Source: JAGIBJ01 sp032119595
GTDB lineage: Bacteria > Actinomycetota > Thermoleophilia > Solirubrobacterales > Solirubrobacteraceae
Direction of reading: 5' to 3'
NCBI GenBank assembly: GCA_032119595.1
Contig: JAUMBQ010000010.1
Location: 172,003-236,002, forward strand
DNA: 64,000 nucleotides
The translations under genes were made by a program, and so were the position numbers. Below are positions 53,043 to 61,763 of this stretch, piece by piece (the stretch's first letter is position 1; each line of letters begins with the position of its first letter). The notes beneath the pieces were generated by a model. That model did not search any database and was not told where the DNA came from. It saw only the letters and a list, made by a program, of their open reading frames with translations.

Positions 53043-53050
53043 CCCCAGGC

Positions 53051-53078
53051 GCGCCCGCCGACTGGCGGTTGGGCGCGT
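53051..53078. terminator. Hairpin between convergent flgE and marR genes
   Basis: CGCGCCC (53051-53057) pairs with GGGCGCG (53072-53078), with an inner GCC/GGC pair around GACT. It lies 9 bp after the flgE stop and 8 bp from the marR stop, placed to end transcription from both sides. Confidence 0.5.
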
Positions 53079-53085
53079 CGCTTCC

Positions 53086-53508
53086 TCAGTCGGCGGATTC
53101 GACTTGCGCGAGGACCCGCAAGAGCGCGGCAAGATCATCGGCCGGGAGCGCGCTGAGCGCGGCAGGTGGCCGCTCGAGGATGGCCTCCGCGCGAAGTGCT
53201 GCGGCTCGGCCGTCCGCGGTGAGCTGCACGAGCTTCGCTCGTCGGTCACGCGGGTGCGGCGTGCGTTGCACGAGACCGCGCCCTTCGAGATCGTCGACCA
53301 TCAGCGTGACGTAGGGGGGATCGGCGCCGAGGAGTTCGGCGAGTTCACGGAGTGTGCGCGGCTCGTCGACGAGGCGCCGGAGCGCACGGACCCGCGCAAA
53401 GCTCAGCCCGAGTTCGGACGACACCACGGCTTTGCGATCCTGATTCAGGACGAGGTCCGACATCACCCGCCACGCACGGTGGGCGGCATCGGTGCGTGCG
53501 TCGGCCAT
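53086..53508 (-). CDS. MarR-family regulator of the adjacent DHA2 efflux pump
   Basis: A 140-residue winged-helix regulator: LGLSFARVRALRRLVDEPRTLRELAELLGADPPYVTLMVDDLEGRGLVQRTPHPRDRRAKLVQLT has the HTH and DxRxK-like wing of MarR. The ATG is coupled to the upstream MFS gene by a one-base TGATG overlap, so the pump is translated first and the repressor second. A palindromic operator covers the pump start codon. No Cys. Confidence 0.9.
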   Translation of the reverse strand: MADARTDAAHRAWRVMSDLVLNQDRKAVVSSELGLSFARVRALRRLVDEPRTLRELAELLGADPPYVTLMVDDLEGRGLVQRTPHPRDRRAKLVQLTADGRAAALRAEAILERPPAALSALPADDLAALLRVLAQVESAD

Positions 53509-54959
53509 CAGGCCCCCTGCGGCGCTTCGCGCAGCCGCGCCGCAGTCCGCACGGCTGTGACCTGCGCCGCAGGCGTACTCGCCACCAGGCCAAGCACCAC
53601 GACGCAGGTGGCAAGGCCGACGATCAACCACCACGCCGGGTGGCTCGAGGTCGCGAGCTCGTCCCGGAAGGACGACTCCACGCCCGCGGTGGCCACGGCG
53701 CCGACCAGCGCCACGCCGAGCGTCTGGCCGACCTGCCGGCTCGTCGTCGCCACCGCTGCCGCGACGCCGGCCTGACTCGCCGGCATGCCCGACACCGCCG
53801 TGTTCGTGATCGGAGGATTCACCGCGCCGAACCCTAGCCCGAAGATGGAGTAGGCCGCGAGCAGCCACCCGAGTGAGGTGTCCGGACTGAGCGACGAAAG
53901 CATCAGCCCGCCGAGTCCCAGGCCCAGACCACCGAGGACCAAGGGGCCACGCACGCCGTGCGCTCCGACGATCCGGCCGGAGATCGGACTCACGAGGACG
54001 GTCATGGCGGCCATCGGCAGCGTGCAAAGGCCTGCAGCCGCAGGCGAGAGTCCTCGGACCTCCTGAAGGTAGAGCGTGTTGACGAACAGGAAGCCGCCGA
54101 ATGCGGTGAACACCGCCACCGCGATGACCGTCGAGGCCGCGAACGGCCGGCTGGTGAAGAAGCGCAGCTCGATGAGCGGGTCGACCGTCCGCAGCTCGTG
54201 ATGGATCAGCGCGACGAGCGTGACGGCGAACGTTGCCGCGAGCGCCACGATGATGGGGGACCCCCAGCCGCGGCTCGGGCCCTCGATGATCGCCGAGGTC
54301 AACGCCGCCAGCATCACAATCACCACCACCTGGCCGATTGGATCGAAGCGGCGCGGGCGCGGAGCCCGCGATTCCGGCACGAACCGCGCGGTGAGCGCGA
54401 TCGCGGCCAGGCCGACCGGGACGTTGACCAGGAACACGGCACGCCACGTCACCTCCGTGAGCACCCCACCGAGGACCGGCCCGAGCGCCATGCTCACGCC
54501 AACGACGGCCGCCCAGATCCCGATGGCTCGCGCCCGCTCGCGCGGGTCCTCGAACGTGTTGCGAATGATCGACATCGCCACCGGATTGAGCATCGACCCA
54601 CCGACGCCCTGCAGCACGCGGAACGCGATGAGCCATCCGATGCTCGGCGCCAGCGCGCACCCGACCGAGGCTGCGGTGAAGAGCGCGAGTCCAGTTTGGA
54701 ACACCCGGGCGCGGCCCAGCCGGTCGCCCATCGAACCGCCCAGCATCAGCAGGCTCGCGAGCGCCACGGTGTACGACGCCGTCGTCCACTGCAGCCCGGC
54801 GACCGACGCGTCGAGGTCCTCGCGGATCGCCGGGAGCGCGACATTGACGGCGGTCGCGTCCATCCCGACGATCAGCAGGCTGAGGCAGCAGATCGCCAGG
54901 ACGACGCGAGGATCAGTCGGCGCGCGCACGCCGTCGGACGAGAAAGTAGTTATAGCCAT
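53508..54959 (-). CDS. DHA2-family drug:proton antiporter
   Basis: A 483-residue major-facilitator protein with about 14 helices. MDATAVNVALPAIREDL, motif A-like GDRLGRARVF, QGVGGSMLNPVAMSI and motif C ALGPVLGGVLTEVTWRAVFLVNVPVG are DHA2 (EmrB/QacA) hallmarks. It exports toxic organic compounds. The leaderless-like start lies inside a TATA-rich MarR operator. The MarR gene follows with a one-base overlap. Confidence 0.92.
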   Translation of the reverse strand: MAITTFSSDGVRAPTDPRVVLAICCLSLLIVGMDATAVNVALPAIREDLDASVAGLQWTTASYTVALASLLMLGGSMGDRLGRARVFQTGLALFTAASVGCALAPSIGWLIAFRVLQGVGGSMLNPVAMSIIRNTFEDPRERARAIGIWAAVVGVSMALGPVLGGVLTEVTWRAVFLVNVPVGLAAIALTARFVPESRAPRPRRFDPIGQVVVIVMLAALTSAIIEGPSRGWGSPIIVALAATFAVTLVALIHHELRTVDPLIELRFFTSRPFAASTVIAVAVFTAFGGFLFVNTLYLQEVRGLSPAAAGLCTLPMAAMTVLVSPISGRIVGAHGVRGPLVLGGLGLGLGGLMLSSLSPDTSLGWLLAAYSIFGLGFGAVNPPITNTAVSGMPASQAGVAAAVATTSRQVGQTLGVALVGAVATAGVESSFRDELATSSHPAWWLIVGLATCVVVLGLVASTPAAQVTAVRTAARLREAPQGA

Positions 54960-54983
54960 GCAATGACTATAGCCGTATAACTA
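54947..54983. promoter_or_regulatory. MarR operator spanning the DHA2 pump start codon
   Basis: Outer inverted repeat TAGTTATA (54947-54954) and TATAACTA (54976-54983), with a nested TATAG/CTATA pair (54951-54955, 54967-54971). It is strikingly AT-rich against the GC-rich background and includes the pump's ATG (54957-54959). It probably also holds the -10 region. Confidence 0.6.
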
Positions 54984-55066
54984 TCGCCTTCGAATCAGTG
55001 ATCGCAGCGACTCACCGTCGCGAGGGGCGGGTGAGGGGAAGCGCAGGCTCCGCCTCACCCGCTCGA

Positions 55067-56032
55067 CTACACGGCGACGGGCTTCTTCTTTTCGGCCGCG
55101 CCCTTGAGCTTGGCCTGCTGGCGCTCCGGCGCGATCCGGACGACGTTGGTCGCCAGGCCCGCACGCTCGAGCCCGCGGATGAGGAGTGCGGAGAGGTCAA
55201 TCTCGGAGCGCTTCATGCCGTGCTCGGCCGAGCGGGGGAATGCGTGATGGTTGTGGTGCCATGCCTCACCAAGCGACGGCAGGGCAACCCACCAGACGTT
55301 CGTGGCGAGGTCGGTGCTCTCAAAGCGCTGGGTGCCGAAGAAGTGGCAGATCGAGTTGACCGACCACGTCGCGTGCTGCTGGAGGGTGACGCGTACGAGT
55401 CCACCCCAGAACATCGCGGTGAGGCCACCGTTCAGCGTGAAGCCCGTCAGGACGAAGCCCAGCGCAAAGGGTGTGAGGAAGGTGAGCAATAGGAAGAGCG
55501 GGAAGGCCTTGTGGATCCGCAGCATGGTCGGGTCTTCGTAGAGGTCGCGGGCGTAGCGCTTGTAGTCCGACGTGGCGTGGTACTCCCAGAGCCAGCCGAC
55601 GTGCGCGTGAAAGAGGCCGGCAACCGCGCCGGAGAAGCCTTCACGGTTCTTGGTGTGCGGGCTGTGCGGATCGCCCTCCTGGTCGGAGAACGCGTGATGC
55701 TTGCGGTGGTCGGCGACCCAGTGGATCACGGCACCCTGAACACCCATGGAACCAGCGATGGCAAACAGGTAGCGCAGCCACGGCTTGGTCTCGAACGAGC
55801 CGTGGGTCAGGAGACGGTGATATCCGACGGTGACGCCGAACCCGCTCCATGCGTACATCACGAGGAAGATCCCGACGTCGATCCAGTCCAGGAAGCCGGA
55901 GCCCCAGGCGAGGACACCGATGACGACGATCAGGATTGGGTAGCTGAAGACGATGAAGATATTCGCGAACTTGTCGCGGTTCGTCATCTGTCGAATCGGC
56001 GGCGGGGCTTGGGGGCGGACCTGCGTGGACAT
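55067..56032 (-). CDS. Delta-9-type acyl-CoA desaturase
   Basis: A 321-residue membrane di-iron desaturase from the ATG at 56032. The eight-His signature is complete: HRLLTH, HRKHH (WVADHRKHHAFSD) and HHNHH (GEAWHHNHHAFP), with about four membrane helices and ending KKKPVAV. It introduces a cis double bond in saturated acyl-CoA to adjust membrane fluidity. It differs from the front-end-type desaturase at 39.2 kb. No dedicated reductase is adjacent. The 100 bp upstream are relatively AT-rich, as expected for a promoter. Confidence 0.93.
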   Translation of the reverse strand: MSTQVRPQAPPPIRQMTNRDKFANIFIVFSYPILIVVIGVLAWGSGFLDWIDVGIFLVMYAWSGFGVTVGYHRLLTHGSFETKPWLRYLFAIAGSMGVQGAVIHWVADHRKHHAFSDQEGDPHSPHTKNREGFSGAVAGLFHAHVGWLWEYHATSDYKRYARDLYEDPTMLRIHKAFPLFLLLTFLTPFALGFVLTGFTLNGGLTAMFWGGLVRVTLQQHATWSVNSICHFFGTQRFESTDLATNVWWVALPSLGEAWHHNHHAFPRSAEHGMKRSEIDLSALLIRGLERAGLATNVVRIAPERQQAKLKGAAEKKKPVAV

Positions 56033-56175
56033 GACCAAATGGTAACTCGCCTCAGAATCTCAATACTCGCGGGGTTCATCCGGTAATCGGCGGTTTTCTT
56101 ATCCACGCCTGATAAGAACCCGTCGAAATCGGCCTTCTGGCCGGTCCGATCACCAGAAACTCGGAGAATCCGAAG

Positions 56176-57855
56176 TTACGCCGGGGTTCCCAGCAAAGCG
56201 CGCGCGTACGTGATCGCGGTAGGCGTGTCGGCAAACACGCGGCCCTTCTCCTGGAGCGCCTGCGCGACGCCGAACGTGCTGAGGAGATCGTGGTGCTCCT
56301 CGGTGATCCCCGACATCAACACGGTGACGCCGCGCCGCTCCAGATGCCGGATCGCATCGCCGAGAATGTGGGCGCCTGTCGCGTCCATCGTGGAGACCCG
56401 CGACATGCGCAGGATCAGGACCTCAACATCACCGACGTCCGCCAGCTCCATGAGGAAGCGGTTCGCTGCCCCGAAGAAGAGCGGACCGTCGGGGCGGAAC
56501 GCCACGATGCGCTCGCTGAGGAGGCGGTGCTCCTCGACCGAGTGATCCTCATGATGAATCGGCACTTGATCAAATGACGCGCTGCGCGCGATCGTGCGCA
56601 GCGCAAGGACCACCGCGACCCCAACGCCCACGGCGACCGCGGTCACCAGATCCACAGCCACGGTGACCGTGAACGTGAGGACGAGCACCGCAGCGTCGCC
56701 ACGTGTCGACGAGAGCAACGCGCGAACGCTCGCGGCATCCACCATGCGCACGGTCGTCGCAAGCAGCACGCCGGCCAGCGCCGCCAGCGGAATCTGCGAC
56801 ACCAACGAGCCGGCGGTGTACACGATGACCGCCAGCACGACCGCGTGAACGAGCGCGGCGAGCTTGGACGACGCGCCCGCACGGACATTGACCGCGGTGC
56901 GTGCGATCGCCGCAGTCGCTGGGATGCCGCCAAAGATCGGGGAGGCGATGTTCGCCAGGCCCTGCCCGAAGAGTTCGCGATCGGGATCATGCCGCTCGTT
57001 GACGCTCATGCCGTCGGCGACCGTCGCCGACAGCAGACTCTCGAGCGCCGCCAACGCGGCAACGGCCAGCGCTGCGGGCAAGAGCGTCCCGACCGCGCCG
57101 ACGTCGACGAAGCCGAGGGATGGGGCGGGGATTCCGGCGGGCAGCTTGCCCAGGAGAGCGACGTCGATCGACGCGAGCTCGGTGAGGAGCGTTGCTCCGA
57201 CGATCGCGACGAGCGAGAACGGAATCCCCGGCCGCCACCGGGCACCCGCGAGCATTACCGCGGCAACGCCGCCCGCGATCGCCACCGGGGCGAAATCGGG
57301 ATGTGAGACAAACTGCTGCACGGCGTCGCCGGCGACCTTCCACACTCGGTCGCCGGTCGCATGCTCAATTCCAAGGGCGGCCGGGACCTGTTGCATCGCG
57401 ATGACGACCGCGATCCCCGCCGTAAACCCCTCGACCACGGGGAGCGGGAGGTACCGCACGTAGCGCCCGAGGCGCATCGCAGCCAGGGCGATGAGCACGA
57501 TGCCAGCCATCGCGCCGACCATCAGGACGCCGCGAGCTCCAAACTCGTGAACGACGGGAACGAGCACCACGGTCATGGCTCCGGTCGGACCCGACACCTG
57601 CAGGTTCGAACCGCCAAACACGGCAGCCACGGTCCCAGCGACCACGGCCGTCACGAGGCCCGCCTGCGCGCCGAGGCCTGAAGTCACGCCGAAGGCCAGC
57701 GCAAGCGGGAGCGCGACGATCGCAACCGTGATGCCAGCGATCAGATCGCCCCGCGGCGAGCGCCGGACCGCGGCCCAATCGCTGCGCTGGGGCAGCAGGG
57801 CAGCAACGCGCGCCGTGAACACGCCGAGCGGCGATGCCGGCTCCGACGTCAGCAC
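56176..57855 (-). CDS. SulP-family anion transporter with STAS domain
   Basis: A 559-residue SLC26/SulP transporter. About 12 hydrophobic segments from residue 38 (DLIAGITVAIVALPLALAFGVTSGLG), GGSNLQVSGPTGAMTVVLVP and FGGIPATAAIARTAVNVRAGA are family motifs. A C-terminal STAS domain from about 445 carries MDATGAHILGDAI, with Thr in place of the usual phosphorylatable Ser. Substrates in the family are sulfate, bicarbonate or dicarboxylates. It lies 34 bp downstream of a hypothetical gene, both opposite an ArsR regulator. Confidence 0.92.
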   Translation of the reverse strand: MLTSEPASPLGVFTARVAALLPQRSDWAAVRRSPRGDLIAGITVAIVALPLALAFGVTSGLGAQAGLVTAVVAGTVAAVFGGSNLQVSGPTGAMTVVLVPVVHEFGARGVLMVGAMAGIVLIALAAMRLGRYVRYLPLPVVEGFTAGIAVVIAMQQVPAALGIEHATGDRVWKVAGDAVQQFVSHPDFAPVAIAGGVAAVMLAGARWRPGIPFSLVAIVGATLLTELASIDVALLGKLPAGIPAPSLGFVDVGAVGTLLPAALAVAALAALESLLSATVADGMSVNERHDPDRELFGQGLANIASPIFGGIPATAAIARTAVNVRAGASSKLAALVHAVVLAVIVYTAGSLVSQIPLAALAGVLLATTVRMVDAASVRALLSSTRGDAAVLVLTFTVTVAVDLVTAVAVGVGVAVVLALRTIARSASFDQVPIHHEDHSVEEHRLLSERIVAFRPDGPLFFGAANRFLMELADVGDVEVLILRMSRVSTMDATGAHILGDAIRHLERRGVTVLMSGITEEHHDLLSTFGVAQALQEKGRVFADTPTAITYARALLGTPA

Positions 57856-57889
57856 GCGGGCACAGCGACGAGGGTGGCGGCGAGCGACA

Positions 57890-58315
57890 TCAATTCAGGG
57901 CGCGGTATCGGTCGTGGCGATACGAGTCCCACGCCTGTTCAACCTGCGCCCGCTGGACGACCGGTGCCGTCGTGCCGCCGAACGCCACGTCGAGCGCCTC
58001 CTCCAACGTGGAGGGTTCGACCAGCTCCAAGAGCTGGGAAGCACCGCGGGCTGCGACCGCCGGATCCTCGCTCCAGAGCTTGGTCCGCAAACGCCGAAGC
58101 TCAAGGCCACAAACTCCCTCGACTCGGGACCGGTCCGCCGACGGAGTCTCCGCTCCCGTGGGCGCCGGCCTGGACCGAGCATCACGCATGGTGCGACGCA
58201 TGACCGAGTCTGAGTCGAGCGCTGCGGCCGTCCGAACCGCCGACCAGGCGCGGCGACCCGCAAGCCACCCGACGGCGTCGCCGTGTTGCCGAACTCGCTG
58301 CCGAAACGTCTCCAT
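57890..58315 (-). CDS. Hypothetical 141-residue protein upstream of sulP
   Basis: Not recognised. The protein is soluble and largely helical with high Arg/Ala content (FRQRVRQHGDAVGWLAGRRAWSAVRTAAAL; SQLLELVEPSTLEEALDVAFGG). No membrane helix or Cys cluster; one Cys in EGVCGLEL. Start ATG at 58315 abuts the ArsR palindrome with 5 bp to spare, and the stop is 34 bp before sulP, so it looks like the first gene of an ArsR-controlled operon. Function unknown. Confidence 0.6.
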   Translation of the reverse strand: METFRQRVRQHGDAVGWLAGRRAWSAVRTAAALDSDSVMRRTMRDARSRPAPTGAETPSADRSRVEGVCGLELRRLRTKLWSEDPAVAARGASQLLELVEPSTLEEALDVAFGGTTAPVVQRAQVEQAWDSYRHDRYRALN

Positions 58316-58320
58316 ACCGA

Positions 58321-58346
58321 ATTATCTTAGAACATTCTAAGATAAT
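58321..58346. promoter_or_regulatory. 26-bp ArsR operator palindrome
   Basis: ATTATCTTAGAA (58321-58332), centre CA, then TTCTAAGATAAT (58335-58346): a perfect 12+12 inverted repeat, AT-rich in a GC-rich genome. It lies between the divergent hypothetical-sulP operon and arsR genes, so one site could control both. Confidence 0.75.
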
Positions 58347-58376
58347 AAGCGAAGCGATGCTATCTTTCCGATCACG

Positions 58377-58769
58377 ATGCCTGCCGCACCTGAGCCGCGC
58401 CCCGTCGATGGGACCGAACCGATCTACCGGCTCAAAGCCGACTTCTTCCGGCTCCTCGGCCACCCAGCGCGCGTGCGAGTCCTGGAGCTGCTGCGTGAAC
58501 ATGAGCGCACGGTCGGCGACCTGCAGGCTGCGCTCGGTCTGGACTCCAGCGGCACATCCCAGCATCTGACCGCCATGCGGCGACAGGGCTTGCTCGAGAG
58601 TCGCCGCGCCGGCACGAGCGTCTACTACCGCGTCAAGGATCCCCGCACGTTCCAGCTCCTGGAGACGGCCAAGCAGATCCTCACCTCGCAACTGGAGGAA
58701 ACGCGCGACCTCCTCGGCGGCCTCAATCCGCCCCAGTCGGACGCGGCGCCCGCGCGCACCCGGTCGTAA
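58377..58769 (+). CDS. ArsR-family regulator without cysteines
   Basis: A 130-residue winged-helix regulator: RLLGHPARVRVLELLREHERTVGDLQAALGLDSSGTSQHLTAMRRQGLLESRRAGTSVYYRVKDP has the ArsR HTH and wing. No cysteine occurs anywhere, so the classical metal/arsenic thiolate site of ArsR is absent. A long C-terminal helix (LLETAKQILTSQLEETRDLLGGL) follows. The 12+12 palindrome 30 bp before its start is its probable operator, shared with the hypothetical-sulP operon. Confidence 0.9.
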   Translation: MPAAPEPRPVDGTEPIYRLKADFFRLLGHPARVRVLELLREHERTVGDLQAALGLDSSGTSQHLTAMRRQGLLESRRAGTSVYYRVKDPRTFQLLETAKQILTSQLEETRDLLGGLNPPQSDAAPARTRS

Positions 58770-58800
58770 ACGGCTCGGCTGGCGTTTCACTCGCCCGGCA

Positions 58801-60504
58801 TCACTCGGCTTCGAGCTGAGCCGCGACCTGGCGTCGAAGCACCTTGCCGAGTGCGTTCGTGGGAAGTTCGTCGACCGTGACGAACCGACGGGGCACCTTG
58901 TAGGCAGCGAGCGCGGCCTTGGCATGCGCCCTCAGTGCCTCCGGATCCACGTCGTAGCCCTCCGCGGCGACGACCGCAGCAACCACCTCTTCGTTCCCGG
59001 ACTCCCTCCGCAGCCCGACCACGGCGGCTTCCCGCACCGAGGGGTGCGCGCGCAGGACCGCCTCGACCTCGCTCGGGTACACGTTGAACCCGCCGGTGAT
59101 GATGATCTCCTTGATCCGGTCGACCACCGTGAGGAATCCGTCGGGAGCCATCGTGACGATGTCGCCGGTGCGGAACCAGCCGTCGTGGAACGCCTCGGCC
59201 GTCTGCTCGGGCAGATTGCGATAGCCCGAGAACACCTGCGGCCCCTTCACAAGGAGTTCGCCGCGCTCTCCGAGTGGCATGTCGCGTGAGAGATCCTCGG
59301 GGTCGGCGATCCTGATGTCCACGTCGGGGAACGGGATACCGATCGATCCGGGCCGACGCGCCGCCGACATCGGGTTGGCGGTGACGACCGGTGATGTCTC
59401 GGTCAGCCCGTAGCCCTCGACCAGCAGCCCTCCGGTCGCTGCTTCCCAACGCTCCACGAGCTGCGCCGGCAGTTGCATCGCCCCGGAGAGCGAGTAGCGC
59501 ACCCCGCGAATCGACACGCCTCGGCGTTCGGCCTCCTCGACGATGCGGGCGTAGATCGGTGGCACGGCCGGGATGAAGGTGGGGACGACCCGCTTGATGG
59601 CGTCCATGAGGAGATCGATCTCCGGCTTGGGCAGCAGCACCAGCTTGGCGGCGACGCTGACGCCGTAGAACACGCCGATCGTGACGCCGTACGCGTGAAA
59701 GAGCGGAAGGGAGATGAGGAAGGTCTCGGCGCCCTCCTGCGGGTCCGGCACCCACGCGCGGCCCTGGATGCAGTTGGCAACCAGGTTGCGGTGTGTGAGC
59801 GGCACGCCCTTGGGGACTCCAGTGGTGCCAGAGGTGTAGAGGAGCAGGGCCACATCGCTGTAAACAGGCCGTGGATGCGATACCTCCAGCCGCGGTGCCG
59901 AGGTCAGCGTGGCCCACGGAATCGCCCCCGGTGCCGGCGTCGACAGTGCGGAGCGCGCAGCCCGGGCCTTGGCGAGGGGGAGGTGCAGCGCGAGGCGTTT
60001 GGTGAGGGGCAGCTCAGCGGTGAGGTCGACCGCGACGACGTGCTCCAGCGCTGAGCCGTCGCGCAGCGTCTCGACCATCGGCACGATCGAGTCCCAGACG
60101 ATCGCCACGCGCGCGGCGTGATCGGCGAACGGAACCCGAAGTTCGCTGGCGGTGTAGAGCGGGTTGTGCTCCACGACCACCGCGCCGAGTCGCAGGACCG
60201 CGTAGATCGCGATCACGTTCTGCGGGCAGTTCGGCATGAGCAGCGCGACGGAGTCGCCGGCGCGGACGCCCAGACCTCGCAACCCTTCGGCCACGCGCTC
60301 GACGCGCTCCCCGAACTCCGCGTAGGTCGTGGTCCGGCCGAAGAAGTCGAGGGCGGGGCGGGACCCGTACCGATCCACGGAGTGTTCGAGCTGGGCGACG
60401 AGCGTCGTGTCGCCGTAGTCGAGGTGCGCCGGCACGCCTGGGCCGTAAGAGCTGAGCCAACGAGTCACTCCACCAACTCTCGGTCCTGCGGGACCGGGCG
60501 ACAT
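58801..60504 (-). CDS. fadD: AMP-dependent long-chain acyl-CoA synthetase
   Basis: A 567-residue adenylate-forming enzyme. LLYTSGTTGVPKGVPLTH is the AMP/phosphate loop, GYGLTETSP the A5 motif, DGWFRTGDIV the hinge-side Asp, DRIKEIIITGGFNVYPSEVE the A8 hinge and NALGKVLRRQ carries the adenylation Lys. These mark the long-chain fatty acyl-CoA ligase group. The ATG at 60504 is used; a GTG giving VTRWLSSYGPGVPAH is a plausible later start. It ends 31 bp from the convergent ArsR stop. It activates fatty acids for beta-oxidation or lipid synthesis. Confidence 0.9.
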   Translation of the reverse strand: MSPGPAGPRVGGVTRWLSSYGPGVPAHLDYGDTTLVAQLEHSVDRYGSRPALDFFGRTTTYAEFGERVERVAEGLRGLGVRAGDSVALLMPNCPQNVIAIYAVLRLGAVVVEHNPLYTASELRVPFADHAARVAIVWDSIVPMVETLRDGSALEHVVAVDLTAELPLTKRLALHLPLAKARAARSALSTPAPGAIPWATLTSAPRLEVSHPRPVYSDVALLLYTSGTTGVPKGVPLTHRNLVANCIQGRAWVPDPQEGAETFLISLPLFHAYGVTIGVFYGVSVAAKLVLLPKPEIDLLMDAIKRVVPTFIPAVPPIYARIVEEAERRGVSIRGVRYSLSGAMQLPAQLVERWEAATGGLLVEGYGLTETSPVVTANPMSAARRPGSIGIPFPDVDIRIADPEDLSRDMPLGERGELLVKGPQVFSGYRNLPEQTAEAFHDGWFRTGDIVTMAPDGFLTVVDRIKEIIITGGFNVYPSEVEAVLRAHPSVREAAVVGLRRESGNEEVVAAVVAAEGYDVDPEALRAHAKAALAAYKVPRRFVTVDELPTNALGKVLRRQVAAQLEAE

Positions 60505-60539
60505 CCGTAAAACCTGGACTTGGGCATGTGGGGTTCCCA

Positions 60540-61655
60540 CTACCCAGATGGGGCGGCCGGGGACTCCGCCGGAATGCCAGCAGCGTCGCTCGGGTAATAC
60601 CGACGGCGGGCCCACAACGCCACGTAGACCAACGCCACGAGGACCGGAACCTCGATCAGCGGCCCCACGACGCCAGCGAGCGCTTGCCCTGAACTCGCTC
60701 CGAAGACGCCGATCGCCACGGCGATCGCCAGTTCGAAATTGTTGCCGGCAGCGGTGAACGAAAGGGTCGCGGTGCGCGGATACCCGAGGTCGAGCGCCCG
60801 CCCTGCCACGAAGCCCGCAGTGAACATCACGGCGAAATACACGAGGAGCGGTACGGCGATGCGCGCCACATCCCATGGCTTACTGGTGATCGCGTCGCCC
60901 TGGATGGCGAAGAGCAGCACGATGGTGACGAGGAGGCCATAGAGCGCCAGCGGCGCGATACGCGGGATGAAGGTCTCCTCGTACCACGTCTCACCCCGGC
61001 GACGGACCCCGAAATACCGCGTGAGCGCGCCGGCCGCAAGCGGGATCCCGAGGAAGATCAGCACGGTGCGGGCAACGTCCCAGATCGAGACGTCCAACCC
61101 TTGTGTGTCCAGCCCGAGCCAGCTCGGGAGCACCGTCAGATAGAACCAGCCGAGCACGCTGTAGGCGAGGACTTGCACGACGGAGTTGATCGCGACGAGC
61201 AAGGCCGTGGCTTCACGGTCTCCGTTCGCAAGGTCGCTCCAGATGAGGACCATCGCAATGCACGGCGCGATGCCAACCAGGATCAGGCCGGTGCGGAACT
61301 CGGGCTGATCGGCCAGGAAGACCCAGGCGAGCGCGAACATCAGAAGCGGTCCGACGAGCCAGTTCAACACGAACGCGGCACGAATCATCGGGCCGGTGCC
61401 GCGTGCCCGGGCGACCTGGCCGTAGCGGACCCTGGCGAGTACCGGATACATCATCAGCAGCAGCCCGACGGCGATCGGGACCGAGACCGATCCGACGCTC
61501 AACGAGTCCAAGGCCTCATCAAGCCCCGGGATCACCGTGCCGAGGGCAAGCCCGAGTGCCATGGCCGCGATGATCCAGACCGGCAGGAACCGGTTGAGCG
61601 TCGAGAGGCGTTCGAGGACCGGTGTCTCGTCGGGTTGGCGGGCGACGGTGTTCAT
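60540..61655 (-). CDS. acr3: ACR3-family arsenite efflux transporter
   Basis: A 371-residue transporter with ten hydrophobic helices. RFLPVWIIAAMALGLALG at the start, MIRAAFVLNWLVGPLLMFALAWVFL, GIAPCIAMVLIWSDLANGD (the conserved Cys used in arsenite efflux) and SFTAAGNNFELAIAVAIGVFGA match the ACR3 family. The Met at 61655 starts near the family N-terminus. No arsC, arsR or arsM gene is adjacent. It is 36 bp upstream of the acyl-CoA synthetase on the same strand. Confidence 0.9.
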   Translation of the reverse strand: MNTVARQPDETPVLERLSTLNRFLPVWIIAAMALGLALGTVIPGLDEALDSLSVGSVSVPIAVGLLLMMYPVLARVRYGQVARARGTGPMIRAAFVLNWLVGPLLMFALAWVFLADQPEFRTGLILVGIAPCIAMVLIWSDLANGDREATALLVAINSVVQVLAYSVLGWFYLTVLPSWLGLDTQGLDVSIWDVARTVLIFLGIPLAAGALTRYFGVRRRGETWYEETFIPRIAPLALYGLLVTIVLLFAIQGDAITSKPWDVARIAVPLLVYFAVMFTAGFVAGRALDLGYPRTATLSFTAAGNNFELAIAVAIGVFGASSGQALAGVVGPLIEVPVLVALVYVALWARRRYYPSDAAGIPAESPAAPSG

Positions 61656-61763
61656 CTGCGAGCGAGTCTCGCACGACGGTGGCTGGAGTCGCTGGATGCA
61701 GCCCAGCTTGAGCAAGCCCGGTTCGGGGCGCGGCGAGGGAGATACCGCGCCCCGTGGGAGGGC

